From positions 29,604 through 93,603 of the forward strand of contig CAXSDP010000007.1 of NCBI GenBank assembly GCA_964235705.1: a stretch of DNA of 64,000 nucleotides, in the 5' to 3' direction. Numbering within the stretch: position 1 is the first letter of the stretch; each line of letters opens with the position of its first letter. Source of the stretch: RH-AL1 sp964235705. Its GTDB lineage: Bacteria > Pseudomonadota > Alphaproteobacteria > Rhizobiales > Beijerinckiaceae. A program made the position numbers and the translations under genes. Positions 48,780-57,710 of this stretch are shown piece after piece. A model generated the notes under the pieces. That model had not been told where the DNA came from, ran no database searches, and saw only the letters and a program-made list of their open reading frames with translations.

Positions 48780-49927
48780 CGCTTGCAGCGGGAGGGGCCA
48801 GCGCACGGCCGGGCGCGGGGCCGGCGCTGCGATCGCTGGTGACGAGCGGCGGCATGCTGGAGCTGTCGCTCGTCGACGTCCCGACGCCGGAGCCGGGTGA
48901 CGACGAGGTCGTGGTGGCGGTGGAGGCCACGCCGCTCAACCCGTCCGACCAGGGCCTGCTGTTGGGGGGCGCCGACCTCGCGACGCTGGCCTCGCGCGGC
49001 ACGGCCGGACGCCCGGTGACGACGGCCAGCATCCCGCCCGATCGAATGGCCGGCCTGGCCGGACGGCTCGACCAGGCGATGCCGGTCGGCAACGAGGGTG
49101 CCGGCACGGTGGTCGCGACCGGCCGCTCGCCCGAGGCACGGGCCTTGCTCGGCCGCACCGTCGCGGCACTGGGCGGCGGCATGATGGCGCGTTTCCGCGT
49201 GGTGAAGGTGGCCGACTGCCTCCCCCTGCCCGCCGGTGCCACGGCGGCGCAGGGCGCGTCCTGCTTCATCAACCCGCTCACCGCGCTCGGCATGGTCGGC
49301 ACGATGCGGATGGAGGACCACACCGCCCTCGTCCACACCGCCGCCGCCTCCAACCTCGGGCAAATGCTCGTCAAGATCTGCCGCGCCGACGGGGTGGGGC
49401 TCGTCAACATCGTCCGCAGCGCCGCCCAGGTCGCCCTGCTGCGCGACATCGGCGCGATCCACGTGTGCGACAGCATGAGCCCGGGCTTCACCGACGACCT
49501 CGTCGCGTGCCTGAAGGCGACCGGGGCCACGCTCGCCTTCGACGCGATCGGCGGCGGCCGGCTGGCGAGCCAAATCCTCGACGCGATGGAGGCCGCCGCC
49601 CCGAAGGACGGCTACAGCCGCTACGGCTCCACCGTGCACAAGCAGGTCTACCTCTACGGCGGCCTGGACACGCGCCCGACCGAGCTCGGGCGCGGCTTCG
49701 GCATGTTCTGGGGCGTAGGCGGCTGGCTGGTCACCGCTTTCCTGCGGAAAGCCGGCCCGGAGCGGGTGGCGGACCTCAAGGCGCGCGTCGCCGCCGAACT
49801 CACGACCACCTTCGCCAGCCACTACACCCGCACCCTGTCGCTCGCCGAGGCGCTCGACCCGACCGCCATCGCGCTCTACGCCGCCCGCGCGACCGGCGAG
49901 AAGGTGCTGGTCAACCCTTCGCTGTGA
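48776..49927 (+). CDS. MDR-family zinc-type alcohol dehydrogenase/quinone oxidoreductase-like protein
   Basis: 383-residue medium-chain dehydrogenase/reductase. N-domain: VEATPLNPSDQGLLLGG, with a GroES-like fold and no zinc-binding Cys cluster; then PVGNEGAGTVVATG (NEGAGxV, motif of the MDR family), and LVHTAAASNLGQMLVKICRADG as nucleotide-binding region (A-x-S-N-L-G-Q replaces the usual G-x-G-x-x-G). Coupled to the upstream aldehyde dehydrogenase by ATGA. The 3' end overlaps the convergent RidA gene by 17 bases. NADPH-dependent reduction of an enone or aldehyde is possible; substrate unknown. Confidence 0.85.
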   Translation: MTLAAGGASARPGAGPALRSLVTSGGMLELSLVDVPTPEPGDDEVVVAVEATPLNPSDQGLLLGGADLATLASRGTAGRPVTTASIPPDRMAGLAGRLDQAMPVGNEGAGTVVATGRSPEARALLGRTVAALGGGMMARFRVVKVADCLPLPAGATAAQGASCFINPLTALGMVGTMRMEDHTALVHTAAASNLGQMLVKICRADGVGLVNIVRSAAQVALLRDIGAIHVCDSMSPGFTDDLVACLKATGATLAFDAIGGGRLASQILDAMEAAAPKDGYSRYGSTVHKQVYLYGGLDTRPTELGRGFGMFWGVGGWLVTAFLRKAGPERVADLKARVAAELTTTFASHYTRTLSLAEALDPTAIALYAARATGEKVLVNPSL

Positions 49928-50309
49928 CCGGACGGCGGGCGACGAGGTCGATCTCGATCAGCGCGTCGTAAGCGAGCCCAGTCACGCCGACGCAGGTGCG
50001 CGCCGGCAGGCGATCGGGCGGGAAGAAGGCGCGGTACGCCTCGTTCATCGCGGCGTAGTCCTCGCGGAAGCGCGTCAGGTAGATGCGGACCATCGTCACG
50101 TGCTCCAGACCGAGCCCGAGGCCGGCCAGCACGCGGTCGAGGTTGGCCATGACGGCGCGGGTCTGCGCGACGATGCCGTCCGGTAGTCGGCCCGGTGCGT
50201 CGGGGCTATCGGGCATCTGGCCCGTGACGAAGACGAGGCCGTCGCTCTCGACCGCGTGGCTGAAGGGGGCGACCGGGCGTGGCGCGCCGGGGATCATGTG
50301 GAATCGCAC
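49911..50309 (-). CDS. RidA/YjgF-family protein
   Basis: 132-residue member of the RidA superfamily, which deaminates reactive imines/enamines. GTG at 50309 has GAGGA 7 bases upstream; ATG at 50297 is the alternative. Motifs: APFSHAVESDGLVFVTGQMP, then QTRAVMANLDRVLAGLGLGLEHVTMVRIYLT, and LPARTCVGVTGLAYDALIEIDLVA with the Arg that binds the substrate carboxylate in active RidA proteins. Convergent with the MDR gene and divergent from dihydropyrimidinase; RidA-like proteins often accompany pyrimidine or amino-acid ring breakdown. Confidence 0.92.
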   Translation of the reverse strand: MRFHMIPGAPRPVAPFSHAVESDGLVFVTGQMPDSPDAPGRLPDGIVAQTRAVMANLDRVLAGLGLGLEHVTMVRIYLTRFREDYAAMNEAYRAFFPPDRLPARTCVGVTGLAYDALIEIDLVARRPVTAKG

Positions 50310-50526
50310 GCGCGCGTCCTCGACCTTGGTTGCTGCCCGCCCAGAATGGGGGGACGCGGGCGCGGCGACAAGCGGCATCGCCCCTCCGACCGGCCGGGCG
50401 GCCCACCCGCCCGACCCGGAGCAATCGCCTTCGGCCCATCCCCGAACCCCGGGTGGTGGATCGCGGCGACATGGGGTTACAAGGGCCGATGGCCGTGTTC
50501 CGACGGATGGGTCCAAGGAGGACGCG

Positions 50527-51930
50527 ATGGCTTCATTCGACACGATCATCCGCGACGCCCGCGTCGCGACAGCCTCCGACGTGTTCTCCTGCGACATCGG
50601 CATCGCCGGCGGGCGGATCGCGGCGCTCGGGTACGACCTCGGACAGGCGGCGGAAACCATCGACGCCGCCGGACGGTGGGTCCTGCCCGGCGGCATCGAC
50701 AGCCACGTCCACATCTCCCAGCCCTCGGGCGAGGGCATCGTGATGGCCGATGATTTCGCGTCGGCCACGCGCTCGGCCGCGTTCGGCGGCAACACCACGG
50801 TGCTGCCGTTCTGCCTGCAGGCGCGCGGCCAGTCGCTGCGCGAGGCGCTGAAGGCCTACCACGCCGAGGCGGAGGGCCAATGCCACGTCGATGTGTCGTT
50901 CCACCTGATCGTCACCGATCCGAGCGAGCAGGTGCTAGGCCAGGAGCTGCCGGCGCTGGTGGCCGACGGATATACCTCCTTCAAGGTGTTCATGACCTAC
51001 GAGGGCATGGCCCTCGACGACGCGCAGATGCTGAACGTCATGGCGGTGGCGCGGGACACCGGCGCGCTGGTGATGGTGCACGCCGAGAACGACGACGCGA
51101 TCCGCTTCCTCACCGACCGATTGGAACGGGCCGGCAGGACGGCGCCGCGCTTCCACGCGACGTCGCGGCCTGTCGCCGTCGAGCGCGAGGCCACGCACCG
51201 GGCGATCGCGCTCGCCGAGATCGTCGACGTCCCCGTGATGATCGTCCACGTCTCGAACCGCCAATCCATGGAGGAGGTGCGGCGCGCCCAGCGGCGCGGC
51301 CTCAAGGTGTTCGGCGAAACCTGCCCGCAGTACCTCGTCCTGACGGAGCGCGACCTCGACGGCCTCAACATGGAAGGCGCCAAATACGTCTGCTCGCCGC
51401 CCCCGCGCGACGCCGCGAGCCAGGCGGCCTGCTGGGAGGGGCTCACCCAGGGCGTCTTCTCCGTGTTCTCGTCGGACCATTCCCCGTTCCGCTACGACGA
51501 CCCCGCCGGCAAGCTGGTGCCGCGCGGGCGCACGAGTTTCCGCTGGGTACCCAACGGCATCCCCGGCGTGGAAACGCGGCTGCCCATCCTGTTCTCCGAA
51601 GGGGTGGTGAAGGGGCGCATCGACATCAACCGCTTCGTCGCGCTGACCGCGACCAACCACGCCAAGATGTACGGGCTCTACCCGCGCAAGGGCACGATCG
51701 CGGTCGGGTCCGACGCCGACCTCGTGATCTGGGACGCCGAGTGCCGCCGCACCATCACCCACGACCACCTGCACGACGCCTCCGACTACACGCCCTACGA
51801 GGGGCTGGAAGTCACGGGATGGCCGGCGCTGACCATGGTGCGCGGCACGGTCGTGGTGCGGGACGGCGTGCTGCACGGCGGCGAGGACCATGGACGTTAT
51901 CTCGCGCGCGGGCGCAGCGCTTACGTCTGA
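50527..51930 (+). CDS. hydA: dihydropyrimidinase / D-hydantoinase
   Basis: 467-residue cyclic amidase with a binuclear metal centre, opening dihydrouracil or hydantoin rings. Metal ligands are visible: His60 and His62 in GGIDSHVHISQP, carboxylated Lys153 in TSFKVFMTYEG, His185 in MVHAEND, His241 in IVHVSNR, and Asp317 in SSDHSPF. Tyr158 of FMTYEG fits the substrate-stereo gate. ATG at 50527 has AAGGAG 5 bases upstream. Forms the centre of a catabolic cluster with RidA, an MFS carrier and a FAD enzyme. N-carbamoyl amidohydrolase is not in view. Confidence 0.94.
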   Translation: MASFDTIIRDARVATASDVFSCDIGIAGGRIAALGYDLGQAAETIDAAGRWVLPGGIDSHVHISQPSGEGIVMADDFASATRSAAFGGNTTVLPFCLQARGQSLREALKAYHAEAEGQCHVDVSFHLIVTDPSEQVLGQELPALVADGYTSFKVFMTYEGMALDDAQMLNVMAVARDTGALVMVHAENDDAIRFLTDRLERAGRTAPRFHATSRPVAVEREATHRAIALAEIVDVPVMIVHVSNRQSMEEVRRAQRRGLKVFGETCPQYLVLTERDLDGLNMEGAKYVCSPPPRDAASQAACWEGLTQGVFSVFSSDHSPFRYDDPAGKLVPRGRTSFRWVPNGIPGVETRLPILFSEGVVKGRIDINRFVALTATNHAKMYGLYPRKGTIAVGSDADLVIWDAECRRTITHDHLHDASDYTPYEGLEVTGWPALTMVRGTVVVRDGVLHGGEDHGRYLARGRSAYV

Positions 51931-52025
51931 GTCAGGCCGCCCGCTTCGACGCCAGCGATGCCCGTCCGGCCGTTGACGCGCACGGGGCATCGTGACATCC
52001 CCGCTCGCGAAGGGCGGGCCCCACG

Positions 52026-53333
52026 ATGGATGACGCGATGATTGAGGGGCCGGGCGCCCGTCCGGCCGGCCTCCATTACGGCTGGGTCATGGTCGGCGTG
52101 ACGTTCCTGGTGCTGCTCGTCGGCGCCTCGATCCGCTCGACGCCGGGCGTGCTGATCGTGCCGCTCAGGTCAGAGTTCGGCTGGTCCACGGCGACGATCA
52201 GCGGCGCGGTCGCGCTCAACATCATGCTGTACGGCCTCGTCGGCCCCTTCGCCGTCGCGGTGATGGAGCGGTGGGGGCTGCGCCGCACGGTGTCGGCGTC
52301 GCTCGTGCTGCTCGCCGCCGGCGCCGGGCTCACCGTGTTCATGCGCGAGGCCTGGCAGCTCACCCTGCTGTGGGGCGTGGTGGTCGGGCTCGGCAGCGGC
52401 ATGGTGGCGATGGTGCTGGGCGCCACCGTCGCGAACCGCTGGTTCGCCACCCGGCGCGGCCTCATAGTCGGCGTGCTCACCGCCAGCAGCGCCACGGGGC
52501 AACTGCTGTTCCTGCCGCTGCTGGCCAAGGCCGCGACCGACATCGGCTGGCGCGCCACATCGCTGGCCATCGCCGCGGCGGCCCTGGCGATGGTGCCGCC
52601 TGTCCTGCTGCTCATGCGCGACCGCCCGGCCGACCTCGGCCTGCCGCCCTACGGCGGTGCGGCGATCGAGCCGGCCCCGGCGCACGCGATCAACCCGGCC
52701 GTGCGCGCCCTGCGCGCGCTGAAGGACGGGCTCGGCTCGCGCGACTTCTGGCTGCTCGCCGGCAGCTTCTTCGTGTGCGGCGCCTCGACGAGCGGCCTCG
52801 TCGGCACCCACCTCATCCCGGCCTGCGTCGACCACGGCATCCCGGAGGTGCGCGCCGCCGGCCTCCTCGCGCTCATGGGCCTGTTCGACCTGATCGGCAC
52901 CACCGCGTCGGGCTGGCTGACCGACCGTTTCGACAGCCGAGTGCTGCTGTTCTGGTACTACGGGCTGCGCGGCCTGGCCCTGATGGTGCTGCCGTTCTCC
53001 TTCGATATGAGCTTCTACGGCTTGTCGCTGTTCGCGGTGTTCTACGGGCTCGACTGGATCGCCACGGTGCCGCCGACGCTGCGGCTCGCCGAGGGGGCCT
53101 TCGGCAAGGCGAACGCGGCGCTGATGTTCGGCTGGATCCTGGCCGCCCACCAGCTTGGCGGGGCGGTCGCGGCCTGGGGCGCCGGATACGTCAGGACAGC
53201 GACCGGCACCTACGCCGGCGCCTTTTTCGCCGCGGGCTTCATCTGCATGGCCGCGTCGCTGTTGGTGCTGCTCATCGGGCGCGAGCGCCCGCGCGCCCTT
53301 TCCCCGCTACCCGACGCCCAAGCACGGGCCTGA
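52026..53333 (+). CDS. MFS transporter (likely nucleobase/hydantoin-cluster uptake)
   Basis: 435-residue, 12-helix permease of the monocarboxylate/OFA-like MFS branch: YGWVMVGVTFLVLLVGASIRSTPGVLIVPLRSEFGWSTATISGAV (read in parts), AVMERWGLRRTVSAS in loop 2-3, and FATRRGLIVGVLTASSATGQL in helices 4-5. ATG at 52026 is close to the first helix; GAAGGGCGGG lies upstream. It follows dihydropyrimidinase by 95 bases on the same strand, so uptake of that enzyme's substrate is the simplest reading. Not proved. Confidence 0.87.
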   Translation: MDDAMIEGPGARPAGLHYGWVMVGVTFLVLLVGASIRSTPGVLIVPLRSEFGWSTATISGAVALNIMLYGLVGPFAVAVMERWGLRRTVSASLVLLAAGAGLTVFMREAWQLTLLWGVVVGLGSGMVAMVLGATVANRWFATRRGLIVGVLTASSATGQLLFLPLLAKAATDIGWRATSLAIAAAALAMVPPVLLLMRDRPADLGLPPYGGAAIEPAPAHAINPAVRALRALKDGLGSRDFWLLAGSFFVCGASTSGLVGTHLIPACVDHGIPEVRAAGLLALMGLFDLIGTTASGWLTDRFDSRVLLFWYYGLRGLALMVLPFSFDMSFYGLSLFAVFYGLDWIATVPPTLRLAEGAFGKANAALMFGWILAAHQLGGAVAAWGAGYVRTATGTYAGAFFAAGFICMAASLLVLLIGRERPRALSPLPDAQARA

Positions 53334-53344
53334 GCGCGCCGCCC

Positions 53345-54799
53345 TCACTCCGCCGCTTGGCGGGTCGCGTCCGGCCACTCGTCGCCGAGGATCTCGGGCA
53401 CGGCGAAGGCCCGCAAGTTCGCGTAATGCGCCTCGCGGTCGGCCACGAACAGCGCGCGCACGATGCCGCGCGCGAGCCGGTCGGCGCCCTCGCTGATCGC
53501 CGGGATGTCGCCGGTGAGCTTGCCGTGGCTGAGCGTGGCGGGATAGGTGAAGCAGTGCAGGCGCGCGAGCGCCGGGCACGCGCCGGGCACCTTCTCCAGG
53601 AACTCGAAGGCGTCGCCGAGATCGGGCGAGGTTTCCAGCTCGGGGTTCTCCATGCCGGCAGGGGTCGGGAAGCGGTCGCGCCAGAGCCGGATGTGAGGGG
53701 CGAACGCCGCCAACTCCGGCCGCCGCGCGAGGTCCACCGCGAAGCCGGTGCCGAAGATGACGAAGTCGGCCTCCGAAGACCCGTGCGGCGTCGTCACGAC
53801 GAGGTGGTCGCCCCGTGCGGCGAGCGCCGTGACCGGGCTGCCGAGGTGGAGGTGGGCGTTGGCGTGGGCGAACACGCGCCGCATGCTGGGGCGCGGCGGT
53901 GGCACCTGCGACTTGATCGCGTGGTCCAGGAAGCGCCACTTCCAATCGTCGGGTAGGCCGGCGAAGCCGTGCACGGTGCCCGCGCTGCCGATGCCGGTGA
54001 ACTTGTTGACGCGCGGGATGTCGGCCCGACGCACGAACAGGTCGAGCCGCGCCGCGCCCGCCTCCAGCGCGGTGGCGGCGTTGTCCATGGCGGAGGCCCC
54101 CGCCCCGACCACGGCGACGCGCTTGGCCCGCAGCGCCGCGAAGTCGATCGGCTCGGACGAATGCGCCCAGAACCGGCGGTCAAGGCCGTCCGCCACCGCC
54201 GGCACCGCCGCGCCGCCGAGGCCGTCGCGTCCGGTCGCCAGCACGACGTGGCGGGCGAGCACCGTCGATGGTCCGGCGGCTTCCTCCGCGCTCACGGCGA
54301 ACAGCCCGTCCGGCCGCGCGTGGATGGCGGTGGCGCCCGCCCCGTTGCGGATGGGCAGGTCCAGCACGCGCCGGTACCAAACGAGGTAGTCCATCCACTC
54401 CGATCGCGGCGCGCGGTCGAGGTCGTCCCAGGCGGCGCGGCCGTGGCGCGCCTCGTAGAAGGCGCGGAAGGTGAGGGCAGGCAGGCCCATGGCGGGGCCG
54501 GCCAGCTCCTTGGGCGAGCGCAGCGTCAGCATGCGGGCGAAGGTGACCCACGGCCCTTCCGAGCCGGCCGGGGCGCGGTCGAGGACCAGGTGGTTGTCCA
54601 CGCCGAGCCGCCACAGCATCCCCGAGGCGACCAGGCCGGCCATGCCCGCGCCGACCACCAGCACGTCGAGCACGGGGTGGCCGTCGGCCGTGCGCCGCGG
54701 CACCCAGGGCTTCGCCGGCAGGCCTAGCCACGCGAGGTCCTGCCGCAGGCGCCCCTCCAGCGCGGCGAGGCCGACCGGGACGGTGGGCGGTGACGTCAT
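53345..54799 (-). CDS. FAD-dependent NAD(P)-binding oxidoreductase (flavin monooxygenase-like)
   Basis: 484-residue two-dinucleotide-fold flavoprotein. FAD motif VLVVGAGMAGLVASGMLWRLG (47-67, read in parts; GAGMAG), NAD(P)H motif VAVVGAGASAMDNAATALEAG, and FVIFGTGFAVDLARRPEL near the C-terminus (ATG/GTG motif of flavin monooxygenases). The fingerprint resembles Baeyer-Villiger/N-hydroxylating enzymes without the full FxGxxxHxxxW motif. ATG at 54799 has GAGG 8 bases upstream. It faces the MFS gene tail to tail and is divergent from the CMD genes. Likely a hydroxylation step in the same catabolic cluster. Confidence 0.85.
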   Translation of the reverse strand: MTSPPTVPVGLAALEGRLRQDLAWLGLPAKPWVPRRTADGHPVLDVLVVGAGMAGLVASGMLWRLGVDNHLVLDRAPAGSEGPWVTFARMLTLRSPKELAGPAMGLPALTFRAFYEARHGRAAWDDLDRAPRSEWMDYLVWYRRVLDLPIRNGAGATAIHARPDGLFAVSAEEAAGPSTVLARHVVLATGRDGLGGAAVPAVADGLDRRFWAHSSEPIDFAALRAKRVAVVGAGASAMDNAATALEAGAARLDLFVRRADIPRVNKFTGIGSAGTVHGFAGLPDDWKWRFLDHAIKSQVPPPRPSMRRVFAHANAHLHLGSPVTALAARGDHLVVTTPHGSSEADFVIFGTGFAVDLARRPELAAFAPHIRLWRDRFPTPAGMENPELETSPDLGDAFEFLEKVPGACPALARLHCFTYPATLSHGKLTGDIPAISEGADRLARGIVRALFVADREAHYANLRAFAVPEILGDEWPDATRQAAE

Positions 54800-54994
54800 G
54801 GCATGGCCTCTTCCAGGAACGGCGTGTCCAAGGCACAGCCGAGGCAGGCGATGCGAAGCTCGGACCGCACCCGTTCGCATTCCATCGTCGCGGGATCGAA
54901 AGCGCCCGGCGATGAGGGTATGGGAACGACGAGTGATCCATGTCATGTGGTCCGGCCGGGGTTCAAGGGCCTGGCCGAAGATGCGAGGTGCCCC

Positions 54995-55480
54995 GTGGCG
55001 AACCTGATCGAGACGCTGGCCGGCGTGGCGCCTGGGTCGAAGCTCGCGGAAGCCTTGGCCGTCCGGGCCGAGGTCATGCGGCTCAGCGAGGCGGCGCACG
55101 ACGCGATCCTGCTGCCGCGCGATCCCGGCGGGCTGAGCCACGCGCTACGGGCGGCGCTCGCCGCGCGGATGGCTCGCCACGCCGGCGACGACGCGCTCGC
55201 CGCGCACTACGACGATTATCTCGCTCGCACCGGCGACACGGACGTCGCGGCGCTCGCCCATCCCGGCGGCACGTCCGGCGAGCCCGTGCCCGACGCCGCC
55301 GCCCGCCACGCCGACAAGTTGACGCTGGCGCCGCGCGAGGCGACCCGCGCCGATGTCGAGGCGCTGAAGGCGGCGACCTTAAGCGAACCCGACATCGTGC
55401 GCCTCGCCGAGCTCGCCGCCTTCGTCAACTACCAGCTTCGCGTGATCGCGGGGCTCAGGCTGCTGGGAAACGCCCGGTGA
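54995..55480 (+). CDS. CMD domain protein, Avi_7170-like family
   Basis: 161-residue helical protein resembling the carboxymuconolactone-decarboxylase-like family first defined around Agrobacterium vitis Avi_7170. GTG at 54995 follows GAGGTG. The start NLIETLAGVAPGSKLAEALAVRAEVM and the end SEPDIVRLAELAAFVNYQLRVIAGLRLL (read in parts) match that family. It lacks the CxxC of active AhpD-like peroxidases. The Avi_7169-type partner follows 47 bases downstream, as in other genomes. Confidence 0.82.
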   Translation: MANLIETLAGVAPGSKLAEALAVRAEVMRLSEAAHDAILLPRDPGGLSHALRAALAARMARHAGDDALAAHYDDYLARTGDTDVAALAHPGGTSGEPVPDAAARHADKLTLAPREATRADVEALKAATLSEPDIVRLAELAAFVNYQLRVIAGLRLLGNAR

Positions 55481-55483
55481 GGC

Positions 55484-55534
55484 AGGTCGTCCCATGAGAA
55501 AAGCCGTTCCATGAGCGAGGTCGTGCAATGAGCG
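55484..55534. repeat. 17-bp tandem repeat (3 units plus a diverged part) carrying SD and ATG
   Basis: aggtcgtcccatgagaa (55484), aagccgttccatgagcg (55501), aggtcgtgcaatgagcg (55518), then aagtcgtccacg. ATGAG falls at the same place in each unit (55494, 55511, 55528), in three different frames; the third is the start of the AhpD-like gene. GAGG lies 7 bases before it. Units resemble those at 39693-39725. Confidence 0.85.
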
Positions 55535-56106
55535 AAGTCGTCCACGCCTTCACCGCCGTCATCCCGACCTGGTCGCCCTACGTGACCCCGGTCGACCTCG
55601 CGAGCGCGACGCCGGAGCAGCGCGCCGCCATGCGGGTCACCCCATCGAACAAGGGCGTCTCGCCCTACGTGCTGACGCTCGCCCACGATCCCGAGTCGCT
55701 AGCCGTCCGCTCGCCGCTGTTCAACCTCATCATGTACGGCCGCGACGGGCTAGCACCGGCTGAGCGCGAACTCGGCGCGCTGAGCGCCTCGGTGGTGAAC
55801 CGCTGCGTCTACTGCGCGGCGGTGCACGCGTCCCGCTTCAACGCCCACACCAAAGGCACCGACGTGGTGGAGGCGATCTTCGCCAGCGAACTCGACACCG
55901 AGCTGGACGATCCCCGGCAACGGGCCGTGTTCGACTTCGCGGCGGCGCTCTCGTTCACGCCGCCGCGCGCCGCGCCCGGCGACGCGGAGGCCCTCACCGC
56001 CGCCGGTCTCGGCACCCTCGACCAGCTCGACCTCGTCCTATCGGCGGCGATCTTCGCGTGGGCCAACCGCCTCATGCACACGCTGGGCGAGCCGGTGTCC
56101 CCGTGA
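55528..56106 (+). CDS. alkylhydroperoxidase (AhpD) domain protein, Avi_7169-like family
   Basis: 192-residue AhpD-type peroxidase-related protein. The redox motif NRCVYCAAVHASRF holds Cys93, Cys96 and His100, the arrangement of the active site of AhpD. Family extension at the N-terminus: VIPTWSPYVTPVDLASATPEQRAA. The ATG lies in the third unit of a 17-bp tandem repeat. Partner of the Avi_7170-type gene upstream; the two usually travel with flavin enzymes in catabolic clusters, as here. Possible role: removing peroxides from the flavin enzyme. Confidence 0.88.
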   Translation: MSEVVHAFTAVIPTWSPYVTPVDLASATPEQRAAMRVTPSNKGVSPYVLTLAHDPESLAVRSPLFNLIMYGRDGLAPAERELGALSASVVNRCVYCAAVHASRFNAHTKGTDVVEAIFASELDTELDDPRQRAVFDFAAALSFTPPRAAPGDAEALTAAGLGTLDQLDLVLSAAIFAWANRLMHTLGEPVSP

Positions 56107-56304
56107 TCGCCCCAAGTGGTGACATCCCCAAGGGGACGACGTGGGTAGGCCGCGTCCCGCCGCAGTCGTCAGGCGGGGAGCGAGCCCGACGCGCCGAGCG
56201 CATGATCGAAGTGGATCCGCGACCACGTCCGCGGCCACCGTGTTCGTCGGCATGAGCCGCCAGTCAGCTCCGCCGACGCGCCGGGGATAACACGAGGGAC
56301 ACGG

Positions 56305-56721
56305 CTAGGCGTCCAAGTCCAGCTCGAAGGCGGCCGGCACGTGCACCGGCCAGCGCCACGGCGCGAGGAAGACCGCGTCGGCGCGATAGGTCAGGCCACT
56401 CTCGTTCGGCGCCCGCGCGTCCGGGCTCGGCGCGCGCCGGCGGGACAGGAAGACGCGGGCGGCGCGGGCGATGCGGCGGCGCTTAACCGGCGTGACCGCC
56501 GTGCGGGCGTCGTCGAGGGTGGCGCGCAGCTTGACCTCGACGAAGGCGATCGTGCGGCCGCGCCGCGCCACGATGTCGATCTCGCCGCCGGTGACGCCGT
56601 AGCGCCGCGCGAGGACGCGGTAGCCCTTGGCGGCGAGCAGGGCGAGCGCCACCCATTCCGCCGCGAGCCCCGCGCGGTGCGCCCGCCGGCGCGCGACGGC
56701 GTCATCCCGGCGCGCCTTCAC
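56305..56721 (-). CDS. yraN: YraN/UPF0102 family nuclease-fold protein
   Basis: 138-residue member of the UPF0102 family with a restriction-endonuclease-like fold. The active-site-like residues are visible as GEIDIVARRGRTIAFVEVKLR (Glu-x-Asp-Ile ... Glu-Val-Lys). GTG at 56721 overlaps the rsmI stop (GTGA), so the pair is coupled. N-terminus starts RAHRAGLAAEWVALALLAAKGYRVLARRYG, as in family members. Cellular role unknown. gshB, the usual next gene, is absent. Confidence 0.92.
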   Translation of the reverse strand: MKARRDDAVARRRAHRAGLAAEWVALALLAAKGYRVLARRYGVTGGEIDIVARRGRTIAFVEVKLRATLDDARTAVTPVKRRRIARAARVFLSRRRAPSPDARAPNESGLTYRADAVFLAPWRWPVHVPAAFELDLDA

Positions 56722-57623
56722 CCCGCGCTGTCGGCGGCGAGCTTGATCGCCCGCGCGTAAACCTCGCGGCGGGGCTGTCCCGTCTCGCCGGCGACCACGG
56801 ACGCCGCGTCCTTGACCGAGAGGGTGCGCAGCGCCGCCCTGATGCGTTCGTCGAGGGCGTCGGGGGCGAGCGCCGGCGCGTCGTCGGCCGGCGGCTCGAC
56901 GAGCAGCACGATCTCGCCGCGCGGCGGGTCGCCGGCGGCGAGCGCCGCCGCCAGGTCCGGCAGCGTGCCCCGCTTCACCGTCTCGAACATCTTCGTCAGC
57001 TCGCGCGCCATCGCCGCCCGCCTGTCCCCGAGCACGGCGGCGAGGTCGGCCAGCGTTTCCGCGACGCGGCGCGGCGCCTCGAAGAAGACCAGCGTGCCCG
57101 GTACGGCCGCCAGCCTGGCGATGCGCTGCCGCCGCGCCGCGCTCTTGGCCGGCAGGAACCCCTCGAAGAAGAAGCGGTCGGTGGGCAGCCCGGCCACCAT
57201 CAGGCCGGCCATCACCGCCGAGGCGCCGGGCACCGCCGTCACCGGCACGGCGCGGGCGAGCGCCTCGCCGACCAGCCGGAAGCCCGGGTCGGAGATCAGC
57301 GGCGTGCCGGCGTCCGACACCAGGGCCAGCGCCTGCCCCGCCTCCAACCGCGCCAGCAGTTGCGGGCGCACGGCGTCGGCGTTGTGCTCGTGGTAGGCTG
57401 TGAGCGGCGTGGTGACACCGTAATGGGCCAGCAGCGTCTTGGTCACGCGCGTGTCCTCGGCCACGACCAGGTCGGCGGCGGCCAGCGTCGCGAGCGCGCG
57501 GAACGAGATGTCGCCGAGGTTGCCGATGGGCGTCGCGACCACGTGGAGGCCGGGCGCGATCGGCTCGACCTCCGCGCGGAGCCCGAAAGCCGTGTAGGAC
57601 CGCGTCGCGGGAGGGGGGGACAA
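56718..57623 (-). CDS. rsmI: 16S rRNA (cytidine(1402)-2'-O)-methyltransferase
   Basis: 301-residue tetrapyrrole-methylase-fold enzyme that 2'-O-methylates C1402 in the ribosomal P-site. Motifs: LHVVATPIGNLGDISFRALATL, VAEDTRVTKTLLAHYG, LVSDAGTPLISDPGFRLV and AVPGASAVMAGLMVAGLPTDRFFFEGFLP (read in parts), all diagnostic. Directly downstream of atpC (87 bases, same strand), so readthrough from the ATP synthase operon is possible. In many relatives an LpoA-like gene precedes rsmI; here that gene is at 25.9 kb. Confidence 0.95.
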   Translation of the reverse strand: MSPPPATRSYTAFGLRAEVEPIAPGLHVVATPIGNLGDISFRALATLAAADLVVAEDTRVTKTLLAHYGVTTPLTAYHEHNADAVRPQLLARLEAGQALALVSDAGTPLISDPGFRLVGEALARAVPVTAVPGASAVMAGLMVAGLPTDRFFFEGFLPAKSAARRQRIARLAAVPGTLVFFEAPRRVAETLADLAAVLGDRRAAMARELTKMFETVKRGTLPDLAAALAAGDPPRGEIVLLVEPPADDAPALAPDALDERIRAALRTLSVKDAASVVAGETGQPRREVYARAIKLAADSAG

Positions 57624-57710
57624 GGACGGCTCCGATGGCTGGCGCGGCGGGACGCCGTGGCTTACGTCCTCAAACCCGATTCACGTCACCGCGTCCGAAG
57701 GCCAGACACC

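Noticed and set aside
57624..57710. Rho-independent terminator between atpC and rsmI
   Set aside because: No stable GC hairpin followed by a T run was found on the minus strand.
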